Source of the DNA: Aurantiacibacter gangjinensis
GTDB lineage: Bacteria; Pseudomonadota; Alphaproteobacteria; Sphingomonadales; Sphingomonadaceae
Length of the DNA: 64,000 nt
Direction: 5' to 3'
Assembly (NCBI RefSeq): GCF_001886695.1
Contig: NZ_CP018097.1
Coordinates: 1,693,001-1,757,000, forward strand
The notes beneath the pieces were generated by a model. The model was not told where the DNA came from, did no database searches, and saw only the letters and a list, made by a program, of their open reading frames with translations. Positions 18,342-27,812 of this stretch are shown here, piece after piece. Position 1 is the first letter of the stretch, and the number at the start of each line of letters is the position of its first letter. Made by a program: the position numbers and the translations under genes.

Positions 18342-21080
18342 ATGCAAGCTGCAAAGCGCACACCTCTCAGCCGGATAAGGCGGGATTCCGCCGATGGAGA
18401 GGTGCGTCCGGATACGGCGACGGCCGACGCGGTAGGCGCAGCGCAGAAGCTGGCGAGAGCGCCGGCGAAAAAGGACGATCGCCGCAGCTCCGAGCGGCGC
18501 GAACCTGTCTTGTCACGACAGGTTGCGCCCCCGCACCACTTGCTGGTGGAGCGCGAGCTGTTTCCGCGGAAGTGGCCGTTCCTGCTGGTTGCCATGTGCG
18601 GCGCAATCCTCTGTTCGCTATGGGCGGCCCAGTCGCTGCCTGCATGGGGGCCTGCCATCCTGCTGACGCTATCGGTAGCGCTGGTCGTGCCTGTCGACAG
18701 AGTATGGGATGCCGTTGCCGTCCGGCCGCTGGCATACCGGGTAGCGGGCGCGACAGCGGTCATTCTGCTGCCGCTTTTCCTCTTCGGGCTGGGCATGACG
18801 ATATGGGCCCGCGACGCCGGAATTGCGTGGGATTTCGTCTTTACGGCCCTGCTGACGGTCAGCTCGATTGCCGTCGTCTACCTTCGTCGCCATGCCGCCA
18901 TGATCTTCGCCGCACAGATCGCGCTGTTCGGAGCGGTGGTATTTACCAACATCTCCGCCGGCGCCGTGCTGGGATTGCTGGCGGGTATCGGCGTTGCCGT
19001 GGTCGTTACGCGCCAGCAGGTGCGCCAGCGCGCCAGCGAGACCGCGCATCGCCGCGCCCAAGAACGCATTTCTTCGCGCGCACAGGACATTCTCACAGAC
19101 TACGAGCAGACCGGGCAGGGCTGGTTCTGGGAAACCGACCGCCGCGCATTGCTGACCTACGTTTCGCCGCCCGTCGCCGAAGCACTGAAGCGAGCGCCGA
19201 AGACGCTGATCGGCAAGCCGCTTGCCGTCTTGTTCGACATGGATGGCTCCGGCGAAGAGGGTGAGCGAACCTTGCAATTCCACCTTTCGGCGCGTTCTTC
19301 CTTCAGCGAACTGCCGATGAAGGCGGCCATCGATGGCGACGATCGCTATTGGTCCGTCTCCGGTCGCCCGCTCTACGACCATTTCAACAATTTCATCGGG
19401 TTTCGCGGATCGGGCACCGACCTCACCGAGCGCAGGCGCAGCCAGCAGGACGCCACGCGGCTGGCAAAATACGATTCGCTCACCGGCCTCGCCAATCGCT
19501 TCCAGATGAGCCAGTCGCTGGAAAAGGTGCTGAATTCCAGGCAGGGCAGCGACCGCTTCTGCTCGGTATTCCTGCTCGATCTCGACCGCTTCAAGCATGT
19601 GAACGATACGATGGGCCACCCCGCAGGGGACGCACTTCTGAAACAGGTTGCCGGTCGTCTGGTCCGGGCTATCGGCAAGGATGGGCAGGTCGGTCGGTTG
19701 GGCGGTGACGAATTCAAGGTCATCATTCCCACCAGGGTGAAGCGCGACAAGCTCGAACAGCTGGCTCGAGATGTCATCAACTCGCTTTCGCAGCCCTATT
19801 CCATCGACGGGCAGCGCGTGGTCATCGGCGCATCGGTGGGTATCGCGACATGCCCCGATGACGGAATGACCAGCGAAGAACTGATCCGCAATGCCGATCT
19901 CGCGCTGTATGCGGCGAAGGACGGCGGCAGGGGCCGCTTGCACTTCTATTCCGAGGAATTGCACGCCGAGGCAGAGGCGCGCGCCAGGCTGGAAGAAGAC
20001 CTGCGCGATGCCCTTGCGAAGGGCGAGTTGCAAATGCACTACCAGCCCGTCGTCTCGACCAGTTCGGAACAGATCACCGGTTTCGAGGCGCTCATGCGCT
20101 GGCAGCATCCGGAAAAGGGATGGATCGAGCCGCAGCGATTTATCCAGCTTGCTGAGGATACAGGCCTCATACAGCCGATTGGCGAGTGGGCCTTGCGGCA
20201 GGCGTGTGCCGATGTGGCGCAGTGGCCGGCCGACGTGAAGGTCGCGGTCAATGTCTCGCCGCTTCAATTCGCCAATCCCCAACTTCCTGCGATCGTCGCC
20301 AATGCCATCGCCAATGCTGGCATCCGCGCCTCGCAGCTGGAGCTGGAAATCACTGAATCGGTATTCCTCAGTGACATCGCGAACACCGATGCGATGTTCG
20401 CGGCGCTCAAGAAGCTGGGCGTGCGCCTGGCGCTCGATGATTTCGGGACCGGCTATTCCTCGCTCGGCTATCTGAAAAAAGCGCCGTTCAACCGGATCAA
20501 GATCGATCAGAGCTTCGTGCGCGGTCTTACCGAGCCGGATTCGCATAACGGCGCTATCATCACATCCATCACCAGCCTTGCACAGGCGCTCGGAATGGAA
20601 ACGACGGCTGAGGGCGTTGAGACGATGGATGAGCTGGATCTCATCCGCCATTATGGATGCAGCCACGTGCAGGGCTATATCTACGAGCGGCCACTTGACC
20701 GGGAAGCTGCTCTGGAGCGCCTCGAACAGGGGCTGGGCGCTGTCGCCCGCGGTCCGCGGTCTGCACGGGCGCCGCGCCAGACACTATTGCGCAAGGTCGT
20801 GCTCGATCACAACGGGCATCTTTATAACGGCACCATTCGCAATCTCTCCGTGTCGGGGGCGCTGGTCCAGGGGTTGTGGAACGTGCCCGAAGGCACGCAG
20901 TTCATCGTCCGCCTCGCGACCGATTTCTCGATCTCCTGCACGGCGCGCTGGTGCCAGGACGATCGAATGGGCGTGGAGTTCGAAATCCCGCTGCAGAAAG
21001 ATCATGGCGGTAACATCGTCGCACTGAAAGGTGCGCCGCCGGTGCAAATCGACCGCGCGCAGATGAGGAAGGCTAGCTGA
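18342..21080 (+). CDS. Membrane GGDEF-EAL-PilZ cyclic di-GMP protein
   Basis: 912 aa from the ATG giving MQAAKRTPL. About six hydrophobic helices span residues 75-245, then a PAS-like domain (about 270-390), GGDEF with intact RLGGDEF (about 454), EAL with intact FEALMRW, ELEITES, DDFGTGYSS, KIDQSFV and AEGVET (about 560-790), and a C-terminal PilZ domain. Both catalytic motifs look complete, so it could make or degrade c-di-GMP; the PilZ domain suggests product sensing. Its TGA overlaps the ATG of the next gene. Confidence 0.93.
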   Translation: MQAAKRTPLSRIRRDSADGEVRPDTATADAVGAAQKLARAPAKKDDRRSSERREPVLSRQVAPPHHLLVERELFPRKWPFLLVAMCGAILCSLWAAQSLPAWGPAILLTLSVALVVPVDRVWDAVAVRPLAYRVAGATAVILLPLFLFGLGMTIWARDAGIAWDFVFTALLTVSSIAVVYLRRHAAMIFAAQIALFGAVVFTNISAGAVLGLLAGIGVAVVVTRQQVRQRASETAHRRAQERISSRAQDILTDYEQTGQGWFWETDRRALLTYVSPPVAEALKRAPKTLIGKPLAVLFDMDGSGEEGERTLQFHLSARSSFSELPMKAAIDGDDRYWSVSGRPLYDHFNNFIGFRGSGTDLTERRRSQQDATRLAKYDSLTGLANRFQMSQSLEKVLNSRQGSDRFCSVFLLDLDRFKHVNDTMGHPAGDALLKQVAGRLVRAIGKDGQVGRLGGDEFKVIIPTRVKRDKLEQLARDVINSLSQPYSIDGQRVVIGASVGIATCPDDGMTSEELIRNADLALYAAKDGGRGRLHFYSEELHAEAEARARLEEDLRDALAKGELQMHYQPVVSTSSEQITGFEALMRWQHPEKGWIEPQRFIQLAEDTGLIQPIGEWALRQACADVAQWPADVKVAVNVSPLQFANPQLPAIVANAIANAGIRASQLELEITESVFLSDIANTDAMFAALKKLGVRLALDDFGTGYSSLGYLKKAPFNRIKIDQSFVRGLTEPDSHNGAIITSITSLAQALGMETTAEGVETMDELDLIRHYGCSHVQGYIYERPLDREAALERLEQGLGAVARGPRSARAPRQTLLRKVVLDHNGHLYNGTIRNLSVSGALVQGLWNVPEGTQFIVRLATDFSISCTARWCQDDRMGVEFEIPLQKDHGGNIVALKGAPPVQIDRAQMRKAS

Positions 21081-23323
21081 TGGGAGTGCGCAACATGTGG
21101 AAGGGGTTCGGCGGGCAATCGTCCGATCCCGTGCGCGTGCCCGATGCGGAAGCTGCTGCCGCGACCGTTGCCACCATGCTGGTGAGCGAACGAGAGCGGG
21201 CGCAGATGCTCGAAAGTTTCGAAGCTGCCGACATTGCCTGGTTCTGGGCGACCGACGCGGAAAACCGTCTCAGCTATTTATCGCCGAAGGCCCTGTCGCA
21301 GTTTCCGGCGGACAGCCATGTGTTGGGCAACCCGCTATCCAAGATCCTGAAAACGGCCTGTGATGATGGCCAGGACACGGAGACGAAGCCGATGTCCTTC
21401 CTGCTGAGCGCCAAATCCAGCTTCATGGAACAGATCGTGTGCTTTGCCGACGGCGTAGCATCGCAAGAGGATCGGCGCTGGTGGCAATTGACCGGACGCC
21501 CGCAATTCGACCGGAATCGGAATTTCCTCGGCTATCGCGGCATGGCGAAGGACATCACCGATGTTTACGAGGAACAGCGGCGCTCTTCCCGCATGGCCGA
21601 ATACGATGCGCTGACTGGCCTCGCCAATCGCCACCGCATGGGTAAGCGCCTCGGAGCAACGCTCACCGCCTACAAGGTGGAGAAACGCAGCTGCGCATTG
21701 GTGATGCTGGATCTCGACCGGTTCAAGCAGGTGAACGATACGCTCGGCCACCCGGCCGGCGATGAATTGTTGCGCCAGGTATCGCAGCGGCTGCAGACCA
21801 TCGTGCCGCAAAATGCCGAGATTGGACGGCTGGGCGGGGACGAGTTCCAGCTCATCATTCCCGATATGGATGACCGCGGCAATTTGGGCGAGATTGCCAA
21901 CCGCATCATCCAGATGATTTCACAGCCCTATTCCATCGAAGGCAGCCGCGCGATCATCGGCACTTCGGTCGGCATTGCCATCGCCCCTTATGACGGCGTT
22001 GAGCCAGATGAACTGGTGAAGTCGGCAGACCTCGCGCTTTACGCCGCAAAGGGTGGCGGGCGAGGGCAGTTCCGTTTCTATTCCGATGATTTGCAGAATG
22101 CCGCGAACGACCGGCGCGAGATCGAAGAAGACTTGCGCGATGCCATCGCAGCCGAAACGCTGGAGATGCACTACCAGCCACAGGTCGACACGCAGACCCA
22201 CCAGGTCAAAGGGTTCGAGGCGCTCATGCGCTGGGAGCATCCGGAGCACGGCTTCATTTCACCCGGCGTGTTTATCCCGATCGCGGAAGACAGCAGCCTG
22301 ATCGACGATCTGGGCACGTGGGCGCTTCGCCAATCCTGCAAGGACGCAGCGGCGTGGCCAGGCGAGCTGCCCGTCTCGGTGAACGTATCGGCCCGCCAGT
22401 TCCTCAACGAAGAGCTGCCCGAAGTGGTAGAGAAAGCGCTCAAGGATTCGGGGCTGGCACCCTCGCGGCTGGAGCTTGAGATCACCGAAAGCGTGTTCAT
22501 GGGTGACATGAGCATGACCGAAACGATGTTCGCCAGCCTCAAGAAGCTAGGCGTCAAACTGTCGCTCGACGATTTCGGCACGGGCTTTTCTTCGATGAGC
22601 TATCTATCGAAAGCTCCCTTCGACAAGATCAAGATCGATCAGAGCTTCGTCCGTGGCTGTGCGGGTGAGGCAAAGTCAAACCTCGCCATCGTTGTAGCCA
22701 TTGCCGGCCTGGCGCGGGCGCTGGACATGACCATCGTTGCCGAAGGCGTGGAAGCGATGGACGAGTTGGAGATCATCTGTCGGCAGGACATCGATCTGGT
22801 TCAGGGCTTCATCTTCTCCCGCGCCATTCCGCAAGATCAGATTATGGCCAAGCTGGACTCAGGCGAAATGCAGTATGAGCCGGTCGGGCCGGCCGTGCAG
22901 CGCGCCGAACGTCGCACGCTCTTCCGCCGGATCGGCGTGGTGCATGAAGACCATCACTATACCGCTATGCTGCGAGACCTTTCGCGCTCCGGCGCCCGCA
23001 TAGAGGGCTTGCTGGATGTGCCTGTCGGCACCGGACTGGTGCTCGATCTTGGTGGCGGGCAATTGGTGGTGGCCACCGTCAAACGGTCGCAGGATGCGAC
23101 ACAGGGCGTGGAGTTCGAAGTTCCGCTGGTATCCGACGGGGCGGGCGGTCTCTGCACCCGCCACCGTGTGTCGCCCTACATGCTTGCGGCAGCGGGGATG
23201 CCTCTAAAGGCGCTGGGCGGCGGCCACCATCTCGAAGCGATTGCCTCCGGCGCCCCGCAGTCGAGCAGCAGGCCGCGCTTCATGCAGGTCGACATCGGGC
23301 CGACCTCCGCGCGCGCGGGTTGA
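21080..23323 (+). CDS. Soluble PAS-GGDEF-EAL-PilZ cyclic di-GMP protein
   Basis: 747 aa, a paralogue of the gene before it (same PAS, GGDEF, EAL, PilZ order and closely matching motifs) but without the membrane region. RLGGDEF near residue 252, FEALMRW near 380, ELEITES, DDFGTGFSS, KIDQSFV and AEGVEA follow; PilZ about 610-690. The start ATG overlaps the upstream TGA, so the two are translationally coupled. Confidence 0.93.
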   Translation: MGVRNMWKGFGGQSSDPVRVPDAEAAAATVATMLVSERERAQMLESFEAADIAWFWATDAENRLSYLSPKALSQFPADSHVLGNPLSKILKTACDDGQDTETKPMSFLLSAKSSFMEQIVCFADGVASQEDRRWWQLTGRPQFDRNRNFLGYRGMAKDITDVYEEQRRSSRMAEYDALTGLANRHRMGKRLGATLTAYKVEKRSCALVMLDLDRFKQVNDTLGHPAGDELLRQVSQRLQTIVPQNAEIGRLGGDEFQLIIPDMDDRGNLGEIANRIIQMISQPYSIEGSRAIIGTSVGIAIAPYDGVEPDELVKSADLALYAAKGGGRGQFRFYSDDLQNAANDRREIEEDLRDAIAAETLEMHYQPQVDTQTHQVKGFEALMRWEHPEHGFISPGVFIPIAEDSSLIDDLGTWALRQSCKDAAAWPGELPVSVNVSARQFLNEELPEVVEKALKDSGLAPSRLELEITESVFMGDMSMTETMFASLKKLGVKLSLDDFGTGFSSMSYLSKAPFDKIKIDQSFVRGCAGEAKSNLAIVVAIAGLARALDMTIVAEGVEAMDELEIICRQDIDLVQGFIFSRAIPQDQIMAKLDSGEMQYEPVGPAVQRAERRTLFRRIGVVHEDHHYTAMLRDLSRSGARIEGLLDVPVGTGLVLDLGGGQLVVATVKRSQDATQGVEFEVPLVSDGAGGLCTRHRVSPYMLAAAGMPLKALGGGHHLEAIASGAPQSSSRPRFMQVDIGPTSARAG

Positions 23324-23450
23324 TCGCCAGACGGTTACAACAGATCATTCGATCAGCTTGATCGGCTTTTCGCACCATAACGGTTTCCGCGGCCGGGCCG
23401 AACCCTTTTGCAAGACCGCATACCGCGGCCTGCAATAAGGATATTGACCC

Positions 23451-23894
23451 ATGACCACATTCTTCCGCTCCATCGCTCCGCTCGCCCTCGCACTCGGCAG
23501 TACCGGCGCGCTTGCGACCGCCGCTTTCCCTGACACGCTCGCCGCCGCCGAGGTGAACGACACTGGCACTTTCCGCGGCGCGGACCGCTCCCACCCGGCC
23601 ACCGGCACAGCTGAAATTGTCCCGCTTCGCGGCGGGGGCTTCGGCATCAAGCTGCACAGCAATTTCGACGTGCGCGGCGGACCGGACCTGCGCGTCTGGG
23701 TGAGCGAAGCCGGCAATCCACGCAGCGCCCGCGCCGTGCGGGCAGCGGGCTATACCGATCTCGGCCGCTTGCGCTCCAGCGATGGCGAGCAAATCTATCG
23801 CATCCCTGCCGATGTCGAGATCGACGAGATCGGATCGGTCGTCATCTGGTGCCGCGCATTCGGCGTGTTCTTCGCCAGCGCCAGCCTCTCGTAG
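23451..23894 (+). CDS. Secreted DM13-domain protein
   Basis: 147 aa. N-terminal signal peptide ending near ALATAAF, then a DM13-type domain: GTFRGADRSHPATGTAEI, FDVRGGPDLRVWVS, YTDLGRL, YRIPADVEIDEIGSVVIWC and FGVFFASASL. DM13 domains are small beta-sandwich domains thought to bind redox cofactors or partners; the conserved Cys in VVIWC is present. Role here unknown. Stands alone between the c-di-GMP genes and lepA. Confidence 0.85.
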   Translation: MTTFFRSIAPLALALGSTGALATAAFPDTLAAAEVNDTGTFRGADRSHPATGTAEIVPLRGGGFGIKLHSNFDVRGGPDLRVWVSEAGNPRSARAVRAAGYTDLGRLRSSDGEQIYRIPADVEIDEIGSVVIWCRAFGVFFASASLS

Positions 23895-23997
23895 AGTCAC
23901 GGTTTCGACGTGGCGGAGTGGGCCAACCACTCCGCCGCTTCCACCGCCTACAATCCATGCTGACATTTGTTCGAGGCGGGGCTAATGGCTCTGGCAG

Positions 23998-25815
23998 ATG
24001 ACAGACCTTTCCAAGATCCGCAATTTTTCCATTATCGCCCATATCGATCATGGCAAGTCCACGCTGGCTGACCGGCTGATCCAGCACACCGGCGGCCTCA
24101 CTGCGCGCGAGATGAGCGAGCAAGTCCTTGATAACATGGACATCGAGAAAGAGCGCGGCATCACCATCAAGGCGCAGACCGTGCGCCTCCATTACACCGC
24201 CAAGGATGGCGAGACCTATGAGCTCAACCTCATGGACACGCCCGGCCATGTGGACTTCGCCTACGAGGTCTCCCGCTCCCTCGCTGCATGCGAGGGCGCA
24301 CTTCTTGTCGTAGACGCCGCGCAGGGCGTGGAGGCGCAGACGCTCGCCAATGTCTACCAGTCGATCGAGCACGACCACGAGATTGTGCCCGTCATCAACA
24401 AGATCGACCTGCCCGCCGCCGAGCCCGAGCAGGTGCGCGCCGAGATCGAGGAAGTCATCGGCCTCGACGCATCCGAGGCCGTGCTCGCCAGCGCCAAATC
24501 CGGCATCGGCATCGAGGAAGTGCTGGAAGCCATCGTCGCCAAGATCCCGCCCCCCAAGGGCGACCGCGACGCGCCGCTCAAGGCCATGCTGGTCGACAGC
24601 TGGTACGACCCGTATCTGGGCGTCGTCATCCTGGTGCGCGTGATCGACGGCGTCATCAAGAAGGGCCTCGACGTCAAATTCATGCAGGGCGGCACGCAGC
24701 ACCTGGTGGACCGCGTCGGCTGCTTCAGCCCCAAGCGCACGGACCTGCCGGAGATCGGCCCCGGCGAAATCGGCTTCATCACCGCGCAAATCAAGGAAGT
24801 GGAACAGGCCCGCGTGGGTGACACGATCACCACGGTGAAGAACGGCGCGCCCGAAGCGCTGAAAGGCTACAAGGAAGTGCAGCCCGTGGTGTTCTGCGGC
24901 CTCTTCCCGGTGGACGCGGCGGATTTCGAGAAGCTGCGCGAAAGCATCGGCAAGCTGCGCCTCAACGATGCGAGCTTCAGCTACGAGATGGAAAGCAGCG
25001 CCGCGCTGGGCTTCGGCTTTCGCGCCGGCTTCCTCGGCCTGCTGCACCTGGAAATTATCCAGGAACGCCTGAGCCGCGAATACGACCTCGACCTCATCAC
25101 CACCGCGCCATCCGTGGTGTACCGCGTGCACCTCGCCCACACGAAGAACGAGGACGCGGAAACCCGCGACATCCACAATCCCGCCGACTGGCCGGACGTC
25201 AACCGTATCGAGATGATCGAGGAGCCGTGGATCAAGGCGACGATCTACACGCCCGACGAATATCTCGGCGCGATCCTGAAATTGTGCCAGGACCGGCGCG
25301 GCATCCAGACGAACCTCACCTATGTCGGCGGCCGCGCGCAGGTGACTTACGAGCTGCCGCTGAACGAGGTGGTGTTCGACTTTTACGACCGCCTGAAGAG
25401 CATCAGCCGCGGCTATGCCAGCTTCGATTACGAGCAGATCGGCCTGCGCGAAGGCGACCTCGTGAAGATGAACATCCTGGTGAACGCGGAAGCCGTCGAC
25501 GCCCTATCGCTGATCGTCCACCGCAGCGTGGCCGAAGAACGCGGCCGCGGCATGTGCGAACGCCTGAAAGACCTGATCCCCCGCCACCTCTTCAAGATCC
25601 CGATCCAGGCCGCCATCGGCGGCAAGATCATCGCCCGCGAAACCATCGCCGCCCTGCGCAAGGACGTGACCGCCAAATGCTATGGCGGCGACATCTCGCG
25701 CAAGAAGAAGCTGCTGGACAAGCAGAAGAAGGGGAAGGCGCGGATGCGGGAATATGGGAACGTGAGTATTCCGCAGGAAGCCTTCATTGCCGCGCTGCGG
25801 ATGGGGGAGGAGTGA
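23998..25815 (+). CDS. lepA: Translation elongation factor 4 (LepA)
   Basis: 605 aa, usual length. GTPase that binds ribosomes. G1 AHIDHGKST at residues 13-21, G2 [10 protein letters not shown]3 DTPGHVDF, G4 NKIDLP, and the LepA-specific C-terminal domain ending KMLDK-type [21 protein letters not shown] segment with a basic stretch. Converges with the CHAT protease gene; the accessory region begins right after it. Confidence 0.98.
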   Translation: MTDLSKIRNFSIIAHIDHGKSTLADRLIQHTGGLTAREMSEQVLDNMDIEKERGITIKAQTVRLHYTAKDGETYELNLMDTPGHVDFAYEVSRSLAACEGALLVVDAAQGVEAQTLANVYQSIEHDHEIVPVINKIDLPAAEPEQVRAEIEEVIGLDASEAVLASAKSGIGIEEVLEAIVAKIPPPKGDRDAPLKAMLVDSWYDPYLGVVILVRVIDGVIKKGLDVKFMQGGTQHLVDRVGCFSPKRTDLPEIGPGEIGFITAQIKEVEQARVGDTITTVKNGAPEALKGYKEVQPVVFCGLFPVDAADFEKLRESIGKLRLNDASFSYEMESSAALGFGFRAGFLGLLHLEIIQERLSREYDLDLITTAPSVVYRVHLAHTKNEDAETRDIHNPADWPDVNRIEMIEEPWIKATIYTPDEYLGAILKLCQDRRGIQTNLTYVGGRAQVTYELPLNEVVFDFYDRLKSISRGYASFDYEQIGLREGDLVKMNILVNAEAVDALSLIVHRSVAEERGRGMCERLKDLIPRHLFKIPIQAAIGGKIIARETIAALRKDVTAKCYGGDISRKKKLLDKQKKGKARMREYGNVSIPQEAFIAALRMGEE

Positions 25816-25847
25816 GAAAACTCGTGCGAAGACTGAAGAGCCGTTGA

Positions 25848-26861
25848 TCAGCTGACAAGAGGTTTGGTTCGAACGCTGCCAGTACTGCTGATAAGAGTGG
25901 GCAGGTCAGAGTCCGTATAACCCTTAGACTTGATACTCAGCTTACCTTGTTTGACAGCGGTTTCCAGTGCCACTCCAGAACTGATAGATTTGTAGAACCT
26001 AACAGAGAATTCCGAGGCTGCATCGTCGTCGATGGAGTCAGCCATGGCGATTACGAAGTCAGTAGTTTCTAGAAATTTATCAGCGCCCTCGACCGTGTCA
26101 CATGCCATCAGGATTAAGCCTCTGGGCTTGAAATCGACAGCATCAAGAAGCTCAGCCACAGTGTCAAAATCCAGAACGGTCCCTCCGGTCTCTCCGATAT
26201 TTTCATTATCGAAAAGCAGAGTCTTGTCCCCACCATGGCCAGAAAAATGAACCATGTGTGGCTTGAACCTGTTCAGTGCATCAATCAAGTCGTCAAAACT
26301 CGGCGCAAGAAAGGGCCTAAGTTCGATCTTACTAGCGAATGACGAAGCCTCGATTGCCTTTGTAACTTGCTTTGCTTCCTGAAGTGTATTTAATGTTGCA
26401 GCTGGTTGTGGGTTGGTTACGAGGTAAGCTACCCGAAGCATCTTTTTCGGTGCCTTTGACGAACTTTTCCGCACTTTCGTCGCTCTTACAAAAGAGGTTG
26501 GCTTGCTCAGTTCAGGGCGACGCTTGGTCGGCAGCTTTTCGAGCTTCTTCGGATCCGCGACTAGTCTGAGAATTCGTTGCTTGTGGTGTTGGTAAAATGA
26601 CAGCGTTCGGTACGCCGTGTCATCTTTTGCCTTCGTCTGCTCTGCCAGTCCACTTTCCACCAAGTACTTTCCATGAGTGAGCACGATCTTTCGATCTAGA
26701 CCTGTCTTGTCTGCGATTTCCTGGACGGTCTTGGTACGCTTCTTATGGAAATACACGGCCTCAAAAACAGCCAGCCGCGGCTTTGATCGGCCGAGTGCCC
26801 TGACCGCCCGTTCGATATTCTCTTCAGTATTGGAGCCGGTGTCAGATACGGATATGGTCAT
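25848..26861 (-). CDS. Winged-HTH/CHAT-domain (caspase-like) protease
   Basis: 337 aa from the ATG giving MTISVSDTG (a GTG two codons earlier is possible). Residues about 27-95 form a winged-HTH (TVQEIADKTGLDRKIVLTHGKYL then a wing). A Lys/Ser-rich linker (about 105-140) leads to a CHAT-type peptidase domain: His209 in HFSGHGG and Cys254 in LMACDT form the expected dyad, preceded by a repeated alpha/beta core. CHAT proteases are clan CD, related to caspases, and often act when a partner signals. Seventh and last gene of the HTH operon. Substrate and trigger unknown. Confidence 0.85.
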   Translation of the reverse strand: MTISVSDTGSNTEENIERAVRALGRSKPRLAVFEAVYFHKKRTKTVQEIADKTGLDRKIVLTHGKYLVESGLAEQTKAKDDTAYRTLSFYQHHKQRILRLVADPKKLEKLPTKRRPELSKPTSFVRATKVRKSSSKAPKKMLRVAYLVTNPQPAATLNTLQEAKQVTKAIEASSFASKIELRPFLAPSFDDLIDALNRFKPHMVHFSGHGGDKTLLFDNENIGETGGTVLDFDTVAELLDAVDFKPRGLILMACDTVEGADKFLETTDFVIAMADSIDDDAASEFSVRFYKSISSGVALETAVKQGKLSIKSKGYTDSDLPTLISSTGSVRTKPLVS

Positions 26862-26868
26862 AAACACA

Positions 26869-27060
26869 TCACGCCTTTTTGAGGCTTCTGGCCTTCTTTA
26901 GAATTCCGCCGGGAAACATCTTGCTGACCGTGCTCTGATCAGCGCCCATCAGTTTGCCAACTTCGTCTTGCGAGAAACCTCGAGAAATGAGGTCAATGAC
27001 CATGAACTTCTTGATAGCGTCCACATCGCCTGCAAGCTGCTCAACCTTCTTGTTGTCCAT
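26869..27060 (-). CDS. Mini-HTH protein F (63 aa)
   Basis: A helical lead (DAIKKFMVIDLISRG) is followed by an HTH (FSQDEVGKLMGADQSTVSKMFP) and a basic tail (GGILKKARSLKK). Paralogous to the four mini-HTH genes before it. Its ATG lies inside the 3' end of gene E (20-base overlap) and its stop is 7 bases before the protease ATG. Probably a small DNA- or protein-binding dimer; no function is known to me. Confidence 0.8.
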   Translation of the reverse strand: MDNKKVEQLAGDVDAIKKFMVIDLISRGFSQDEVGKLMGADQSTVSKMFPGGILKKARSLKKA

Positions 27061-27229
27061 TGTCTTTCCCTTTCTTCGGATTGGCCATCAGACGCCTGAC
27101 TGTGCGTGCACTTACGCCGAGCGCCTCGGCCATTTTGGATTGCGGAAAGCCGGCCTCGGTTAGCTCCATCATTTTGAGTTTCCGAAGCATCTGCAGTTCT
27201 TTTAAAATCTCGTCGTCCAGATTGCTCAT
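27041..27229 (-). CDS. Mini-HTH protein E (62 aa)
   Basis: Starts MSNLDDEIL at an ATG with GGAG 7 bases upstream; a TTG two codons earlier would overlap the previous stop. Pattern MLRKLKMMELTEAG, then FPQSKMAEALGVSARTVRRLM, then a hydrophilic tail (NPKKGKDNGQQEG) that differs from its siblings' MFPKG-L-K tail. Recognition helix ARTVRRLM is arginine-rich, which suggests nucleic-acid contact. Confidence 0.8.
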   Translation of the reverse strand: MSNLDDEILKELQMLRKLKMMELTEAGFPQSKMAEALGVSARTVRRLMANPKKGKDNGQQEG

Positions 27230-27231
27230 CT

Positions 27232-27414
27232 TCAATCTCCAGTGCGTATGCTCTTTGTGAGGCCCTTCGGAAGCATCCGGCTCATAGTGGCCGCACTCAC
27301 ACCAAGAATTGACGCGATTCGGCCTTGCGGTGTTCCACTCTCCAATAGTTGCAAAATGAGGAGTCTCTTTACGTCGCGCATCTCAGCTAACAGATCATCA
27401 TTGTTGTTCGGCAT
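27232..27414 (-). CDS. Mini-HTH protein D (60 aa)
   Basis: MPNNNDDLLAEMRDVKRLL leads into LILQLLESG, the HTH TPQGRIASILGVSAATMSRM and the tail LPKGLTKSIRTGD. The MxPKG-x-x-K end is shared with siblings C and F. Separated from gene C's stop by 3 bases and followed by gene E after 2 bases. Confidence 0.8.
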   Translation of the reverse strand: MPNNNDDLLAEMRDVKRLLILQLLESGTPQGRIASILGVSAATMSRMLPKGLTKSIRTGD

Positions 27415-27417
27415 CGC

Positions 27418-27597
27418 TCAACTCCTCTTTGCGACATCTTTTAGCAATCCCTTCGGGAACATCCGGCCGATCGTTGTGCCATGAATGCCGAGTGCTGCGC
27501 CCAGTTCATCTTGAGTTAGCCCCGTTCGAACCAAGCCCAATATGAGCAGCTTTCGGATCATCTCGAGTTCTTCGATCTCGCTGCGCTGGTTGCTCAT
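27418..27597 (-). CDS. Mini-HTH protein C (59 aa)
   Basis: Short ORF found by translating the gap: MSNQRSEIEELEMIRKLL, then ILGLVRTG, the HTH LTQDELGAALGIHGTTIGRM and the tail FPKGLLKDVAKRS. Its ATG overlaps the stop of gene B (ATGA). The spacing, overlap and sequence pattern match the flanking siblings, so this is a real member of the array. Confidence 0.8.
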   Translation of the reverse strand: MSNQRSEIEELEMIRKLLILGLVRTGLTQDELGAALGIHGTTIGRMFPKGLLKDVAKRS

Positions 27598-27812
27598 TTG
27601 CCCTTAACCTTCTTCTTTTGGTCGTAAATGATCTGGCTGACCGTGGCAGGCTTCCCGCCGACAATTGAGGCAATCTCTTTCGGCTGAAGACCTGCTTCAG
27701 AAAGAAACATGATCCTTTCGGTCTTAGTCGCCAGATGAGATACCGCCTGGAGCGCTTGAATACGGATCAAAGTATCAATCCGTTCGAGAAGCAGATTGTT
27801 GGTGTCCGTCAT
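27594..27812 (-). CDS. Mini-HTH protein B (72 aa)
   Basis: The most divergent of the five siblings: a longer helical lead (LLLERIDTLIRIQALQAVSHL), a TKTERIMFLSEAG helix, then the HTH LQPKEIASIVGGKPATVSQI and a Lys-rich tail (YDQKKKVKGK). Its ATG overlaps the stop of gene A and its TGA overlaps the ATG of gene C, so it sits in an unbroken coupled chain. Confidence 0.8.
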   Translation of the reverse strand: MTDTNNLLLERIDTLIRIQALQAVSHLATKTERIMFLSEAGLQPKEIASIVGGKPATVSQIIYDQKKKVKGK

